Assembly (NCBI GenBank): GCA_045864775.1
Contig: BTVR01000006.1
Coordinates: 1 to 7,125, forward strand
Direction: 5' to 3'
DNA length: 7,125 bases
Source of the DNA: Macondimonas sp045864775
GTDB lineage: Bacteria; Pseudomonadota; Gammaproteobacteria; UBA5335
The notes beneath the pieces were generated by a model. It had not been told where the DNA came from. It did no database searches and saw only the letters and a program-made list of their open reading frames with translations. Shown in pieces: positions 4,847 to 7,125 of the stretch; within the stretch, counting starts at the first letter, position 1; each line of letters opens with the position of its first letter. The translations under genes and the position numbers were made by a program.

Positions 4847-5046
4847 TCGGCCCGCAGCTCGTCAAACCAGCCGGACGCCACGCGCTGGCACTCGCTCACG
4901 CTCTCGGCTTCGCCGATAGGGTCGTCCATGTCCTCGGACGCGGCGAGGGTGAAAATCTCGGCCTCGGCGTCGTACTGCGCCCAGGCTTCGCGGCCCAGGT
5001 CGCGGTCGGCCAGGACAAGGAAGGGGCGGCCGTTGTGCTTGCTCAT
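4843..5046 (-). CDS. Hypothetical acidic 67-aa protein
   Basis: A small soluble protein beginning MSKHNGRPFLVLADRD. A strand-like start is followed by an acidic middle (EAEIFTLAASEDMDDPIGEAES) and a helix ending SGWFDELRAE. No known motif. A GTG three codons upstream (5055) would also be in frame, but the ATG at 5046 has AAGGTGG at the right distance, which decides the start. It begins 10 bp after the previous stop and its TGA overlaps the next start. Family not recognised. Confidence 0.75.
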   Translation of the reverse strand: MSKHNGRPFLVLADRDLGREAWAQYDAEAEIFTLAASEDMDDPIGEAESVSECQRVASGWFDELRAE

Positions 5047-5056
5047 GGTCGCCACC

Positions 5057-5281
5057 TTAGAAGCCCTGCTTCGTCAGCTCGGCGGTCATCGTCTTGGCGA
5101 CGATGCCGGCCTGTTCGTCGGACAGCGTGCCAGTGATGGCTTGCAGCGCCTGCGCTGCGGCCATCGCCTTGGCGAAGTCGGCGCGCAGCTCGCGCACGGC
5201 CTTGGCCTCGCCCGACTCGGCGAAGCGGCGGTAAATGTTGGCCCACTCGCCCCAGGTCGGGGTCATGTCGATGGTTCGCAT
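5057..5281 (-). CDS. Hypothetical 74-aa protein, first gene of the rep operon
   Basis: A small soluble, mostly helical protein beginning MRTIDMTPTWGEWANIYRRF, with a long alanine-rich helix around residues 22-50 (AKAVRELRADFAKAMAAAQAL). Proteins of this look are frequent as unnamed genes on proteobacterial plasmids; no function is assigned. The ATG at 5281 has AAGGAG upstream, so it is preferred over the in-frame start at 5314 that lacks a site. It is the first gene after the extended -10 promoter and lies about 50 nt from the expected transcription start, so it heads the run of genes that ends with repA and nuc. Confidence 0.75.
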   Translation of the reverse strand: MRTIDMTPTWGEWANIYRRFAESGEAKAVRELRADFAKAMAAAQALQAITGTLSDEQAGIVAKTMTAELTKQGF

Positions 5282-5312
5282 GGGTAGCTCCTTATCGGCT
5301 GGTTTGGCGATC

Positions 5313-5324
5313 ACGTTTAACCGT
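5313..5324. promoter_or_regulatory. Candidate operator, 12-bp near-palindrome
   Basis: ACGTTTAACCGT matches its own reverse complement at 10 of 12 positions. It lies about 14 bp downstream of the -10 hexamer, overlapping the start of the transcript, where a bound repressor would block the promoter. It does not match the IncP KorA or KorB operator consensus as I know them. The factor is unknown. Confidence 0.35.
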
Positions 5325-5337
5325 TCTCGATGTCCAA

Positions 5338-5346
5338 ACTATACCA
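5338..5346 (-). promoter_or_regulatory. Extended -10 promoter for the rep operon
   Basis: On the minus strand, TGGTATAGT (5346 down to 5338) is an extended -10 element (TGn then TATAGT). The stretch around it (about 5311-5397) is the most AT-rich part of the window. No good -35 hexamer is found 16-18 bp upstream (only C/T-rich sequence), which is acceptable for extended -10 promoters. Transcription would start near 5331 and run leftward into the 74-aa gene. The position between a terminator-like hairpin and the first gene of the operon supports it. Confidence 0.6.
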
Positions 5347-5381
5347 TATTGGCAAATAAAAAGGGGGAAACGTGGAACGAA

Positions 5382-5402
5382 AGGGCAAAATTTTTTTGCC
5401 CT
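5382..5402 (-). terminator. Symmetrical A/T-rich hairpin terminator
   Basis: AGGGCAAAA (5382-5390) and TTTTGCCCT (5394-5402) form a perfect 9-bp stem around TTT. On the minus strand the stem is followed by TTCG, and the T run lies inside the second arm. It lies 54 bp beyond the stop of the 175-aa gene and just upstream of the operon promoter, so it probably ends the leftward transcript from the right-hand gene block and insulates the promoter. Confidence 0.65.
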
Positions 5403-5456
5403 GTCTTGGTGACGCGGCCGAGCTGGCCAGGAGCTGCGGCCGTCACCATGTCGCGG

Positions 5457-5984
5457 TCAGGCGTACCACGTCACGGGGCGCGGCGTGCCGTCCCACTTCG
5501 ACAGCTCGCCCAGGGTGTGCCAGCCGGTCGCGCGGCGGGTCTTTTCCTTCGCGCCCTGGACGTACTGGCCGGGCTTCGGTGTGCTCTTGCCGGTCATGCT
5601 GCCCGGCGCGCTCTCGATCCGGTCGGCCTCCAGCTCGCGCACCGTCGCCGAGCGGCCGGACGGCACGCGCACCACTTCGTAGAACGTGACGTTCGTCTGT
5701 TCGTAGCCCCACACCGAATAAACGATGTCGCCCACGGCCAGCCCGTGGCCGGCCTGCTGCCGTTCGCGCTTGCGCGTCTCGATGCCTTCCTCGTACTCCA
5801 CGAACGACGCCAGCGAACGGTCGCGGGCCTCGGCGCTGCCGAACGCCAGGAAGCGCGCGGGCTTCGACTGGCGGCCCTTGTAGGCCAGCAGCGCGGGGCC
5901 GCGCTTGCTCTCGTAGCAGTAGGCCACCACGGCGGCGGCGGGAAATTCGCGGGTTTCGGCGTTCTCGGGGATGAATCGGGCCAT
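5457..5984 (-). CDS. Hypothetical 175-aa plasmid protein
   Basis: A soluble protein of unknown function. The first half has an AVVAYCYESKRGPALLAYKG sheet-like stretch (18-37) and an ARFLAFGSAEARDRSLASFV segment (43-62). The centre holds GLAVGDIVYSVWGYEQTN (81-98), followed by VTFYEVVRVPSGRSATVRELE; this 'VGDI..S.WGYEQTNV.FY.V' pattern is one I associate with unnamed plasmid and phage proteins. The C-terminus is basic and ends PRPVTWYA. The ATG at 5984 is chosen because AGGAG lies 10 nt upstream, in a leader identical to that of the DUF6573-like gene; the frame is open for 16 more codons upstream but without a site. It follows a hairpin at 6014-6034 and precedes the terminator at 5382-5402. 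Confidence 0.8.
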   Translation of the reverse strand: MARFIPENAETREFPAAAVVAYCYESKRGPALLAYKGRQSKPARFLAFGSAEARDRSLASFVEYEEGIETRKRERQQAGHGLAVGDIVYSVWGYEQTNVTFYEVVRVPSGRSATVRELEADRIESAPGSMTGKSTPKPGQYVQGAKEKTRRATGWHTLGELSKWDGTPRPVTWYA

Positions 5985-5997
5985 GTTGTGCGCTCCT
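5982..5997 (-). repeat. Shared translation leader, copy 1
   Basis: AGGAGCGCACAACATG on the minus strand carries the Shine-Dalgarno, the spacer and the start codon of the 175-aa gene. An identical 16-nt copy starts the DUF6573-like gene at 6447-6462. Beyond these bases the two sequences differ. Confidence 0.75.
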
Positions 5998-6013
5998 GGT
6001 CGTGTCGGGTAGC

Positions 6014-6034
6014 GGGTGCCCTCCTCGGGCACCC
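6014..6034 (-). other. Intercistronic hairpin
   Basis: GGGTGCCC (6014-6021) and GGGCACCC (6027-6034) form a perfect 8-bp stem with a 5-nt loop in the 57-bp gap between the DUF6573-like gene and the 175-aa gene. There is no U tract, so it is more likely an mRNA-processing or stabilising stem, or an attenuator, than a full terminator. Confidence 0.5.
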
Positions 6035-6041
6035 TGCGGGG

Positions 6042-6449
6042 TTAGTCTTCGTTCGGCAGGCCGATGGTGATAACCGGCTCGGCGGCATCGCCGGGGCCGA
6101 TGTGCATCGCCAGCGCCACGCGGCGCGGCCGGATGCCTCGGCCCTGCACCGGCACGCGGTACAGCTCGAACACGCGGCGGGGTTGGTCGCCGCGCACGCG
6201 GGCGGCCAGTCGGGCCATGTAAACCACGTCCCAAAGGCGGCCGGCTTCGTCCTGGATCGTGGCCTTGCGCTTGTCGGTTTCGGCCGTCCATTCGACGCAA
6301 TCGGCCCAGGCCGCGCGGGTGATGGCGACGGGCACCGTAAAGCCGGCCTCGCGGGCCGTCTCGCTCACGTCGATCAGGTCGCCGTCCTCGATGAGTTGCG
6401 CGCGGGTGTGCGTGTGGATCACGTCGGACGCCTGGAAAAGTTCGTTCAT
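6042..6449 (-). CDS. DUF6573-like plasmid protein
   Basis: A 135-residue soluble protein of unknown function. It matches the pattern I know for DUF6573: a start with VIHTHTRAQLIEDGDLIDVS (residues 10-29), ETAREAGFTVPVAITRAAWADCV, a DEAGRLWDVVYMA segment, a basic RPRRVALAMHIGPGD part and the ending AEPVITIGLPNED. All these blocks are intact, and the length is usual for the family, which is common on proteobacterial plasmids and ICEs. The ATG at 6449 has AGGAG at good distance; upstream codons in the same frame belong to a shadow of the preceding gene. It starts 23 bp after the stop of the 67-aa gene. Confidence 0.8.
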   Translation of the reverse strand: MNELFQASDVIHTHTRAQLIEDGDLIDVSETAREAGFTVPVAITRAAWADCVEWTAETDKRKATIQDEAGRLWDVVYMARLAARVRGDQPRRVFELYRVPVQGRGIRPRRVALAMHIGPGDAAEPVITIGLPNED

Positions 6450-6462
6450 GTTGTGCGCTCCT
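6447..6462 (-). repeat. Shared translation leader, copy 2
   Basis: The second copy of AGGAGCGCACAACATG on the minus strand, giving the ribosome binding site and ATG of the DUF6573-like gene. It is identical to 5982-5997 over all 16 nt. Confidence 0.75.
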
Positions 6463-6472
6463 AGTTGTGCTG

Positions 6473-6676
6473 TTAGGCGGTTTGGCGAGGGTTGCAGGCG
6501 ATGCCCTCGCGGCGGCAATAGGCCACGATGTCCGCGCGCTCGGCGAGGCGGTCTTTGCCCTGGCCGAAGGTGAGAACGTCCATCGCGTCGGCGACGTGCG
6601 GGGCCATCCACTTGATGGCGGCGCGGCCGTTGTCGCGGATCAGTCGGCGGGCTTGGCGGTATTCGGTGCGGGTCAT
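6473..6676 (-). CDS. Hypothetical basic 67-aa plasmid protein
   Basis: A small, basic, helical protein beginning MTRTEYRQARRLIRDNGRAA and ending IVAYCRREGIACNPRQTA. Its N-terminal arginine-rich helix could touch nucleic acid, but no known DNA-binding motif is present. Proteins of this look recur as unnamed genes next to DUF6573 genes on plasmids. The ATG at 6676 has GGAGAG upstream; an in-frame ATG at 6697 has no site and lies in the gap after the previous gene. It lies 28 bp after the previous stop. Confidence 0.75.
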   Translation of the reverse strand: MTRTEYRQARRLIRDNGRAAIKWMAPHVADAMDVLTFGQGKDRLAERADIVAYCRREGIACNPRQTA

Positions 6677-6704
6677 GGTGTTGGCTCTCCAGTGCAAGAA
6701 AAAA

Positions 6705-7125
6705 TCAGCGTGCGCGGCGCTTCGCGTCTTCCAGTCGCTCGGCCAGCTCGGCGTCGGTGATGCTCGCGGCCGTCACCAGTCCGCCGCCGAACTTTGCCCA
6801 GCTCATCAGGGACAGCGAACCGTCGGCCAGTCGGCCCCGGTAGTCCCGATGGGTGTCGCGCCAAACGGTCTTGAACGCGGCTTCGCGCTGCTCGCCCTCG
6901 AAGGTCGGCGCTTCGGCCGGCACCAGCTCGACGGTGCGCCAGGGGTAGGCGGTCATCTTGCTGACCATCACGCTGCATTCCTTCTCGGTCATCGGGTAGG
7001 CTGTTTGACGCTCGCGGCGGCCCGTCTTCGTGTTCACGATTTCGATGTGAAACAGGACGGTTTTCTGCTGTTCAACCTCTGCTCTGCTAGATGCTTGAGC
7101 CGGCTTTTCAAACTGAACTTGTTGG
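6705..7125 (-). CDS. Hypothetical protein, 5' end outside the window (partial)
   Basis: The frame stays open from the stop at 6705 to the window edge, giving 139 residues. From about residue 23 it reads LFHIEIVNTKTGRRERQ, TEKECSVMVSKMT, then VWRDTHRDYRGRLADGSLSLMSWAKFGG and a C-terminal helix TDAELAERLEDAKRRAR. The strand-turn FHIEIVNTKTG runs across the first possible GTG start (7037), which has no ribosome binding site, so I favour a true start beyond 7125; a 110-aa gene starting at 7037 is the alternative. The first 20 residues seen are Gln/Glu/Ala-rich. Family not recognised and no function assigned. Confidence 0.6.
   Translation of the reverse strand, partial: QQVQFEKPAQASSRAEVEQQKTVLFHIEIVNTKTGRRERQTAYPMTEKECSVMVSKMTAYPWRTVELVPAEAPTFEGEQREAAFKTVWRDTHRDYRGRLADGSLSLMSWAKFGGGLVTAASITDAELAERLEDAKRRAR

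Noticed and set aside
5087..5105. 7-bp stem CATCGTC / GACGATG
   Set aside because: Short, inside the 74-aa gene, no positional meaning.
5313..5324. IncP KorA or KorB operator
   Set aside because: The near-palindrome has a TTAA core but does not match the known KorA or KorB operator consensus, so no named regulator is assigned.
6059..6070. 12-nt match GGCCGATGGTGA to positions 77-88
   Set aside because: Lies in the coding end of the DUF6573-like gene, conserved there for the protein (the IGLPNED ending region); likely coincidence.
1..7125. CRISPR array, tRNA or rRNA gene, transposase or insertion sequence, iteron origin
   Set aside because: No regularly spaced direct repeats, no cloverleaf or rRNA sequence, no transposase-like protein and no tandem 17-22 bp iterons were seen on either strand.

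Overview
The window is a GC-rich stretch whose genes all lie on the minus strand. It reads as the backbone of a plasmid (or a plasmid-like integrative element) from a proteobacterium, most likely beta or gamma. Three things support this: a RepA-type replication initiator (winged-helix family also found on IncW- and PromA-like broad-host-range plasmids); its companions, a secreted staphylococcal-type nuclease and a short plasmid-type RadC/JAB protein; and a crowd of small accessory proteins with ATGA overlaps and good Shine-Dalgarno sequences. I cannot assign an incompatibility group from sequence alone.

Layout, read in the direction of transcription (high to low coordinates). (1) 7125-5457: four genes, the first cut by the window edge (a hypothetical of at least 109 residues, a 67-aa protein, a DUF6573-like protein, a 175-aa protein). 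The last two share an identical 16-nt translation leader. The block ends in a symmetrical hairpin at 5382-5402. (2) 5403-5282: an AT-rich control region with an extended -10 promoter facing left and a 12-bp near-palindrome just downstream. (3) 5281-1177: a tight operon-like run of twelve to thirteen genes: five or six small soluble proteins (one resembling ParC-type partition-associated proteins), a 71-aa lipoprotein, a 23-aa micro-ORF, a 112-aa inner-membrane protein, the 399-aa replication initiator, a secreted nuclease and a 71-aa hypothetical. It ends near a GC-rich hairpin at 1143-1159. (4) 1140-883: a non-coding leader packed with small hairpins, followed by radC (882-361), which ends in a terminator-like stem. 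(5) 336-1: non-coding DNA with several inverted repeats, including an 18-bp arm pair around a 34-nt folded spacer.

Functionally, the module couples expression of the replication initiator to a set of envelope proteins (lipoprotein, membrane protein, exported nuclease) and to small, probably regulatory or maintenance, proteins under one promoter. The most unusual observations are two perfect hairpins close together inside the rep coding sequence, a long imperfect inverted repeat in the 3' end of a small gene, a TrfA-like N-terminal segment on a RepA-type initiator, a 23-codon ORF coupled by ATGA overlaps at both ends, and the hairpin-rich leader before radC.
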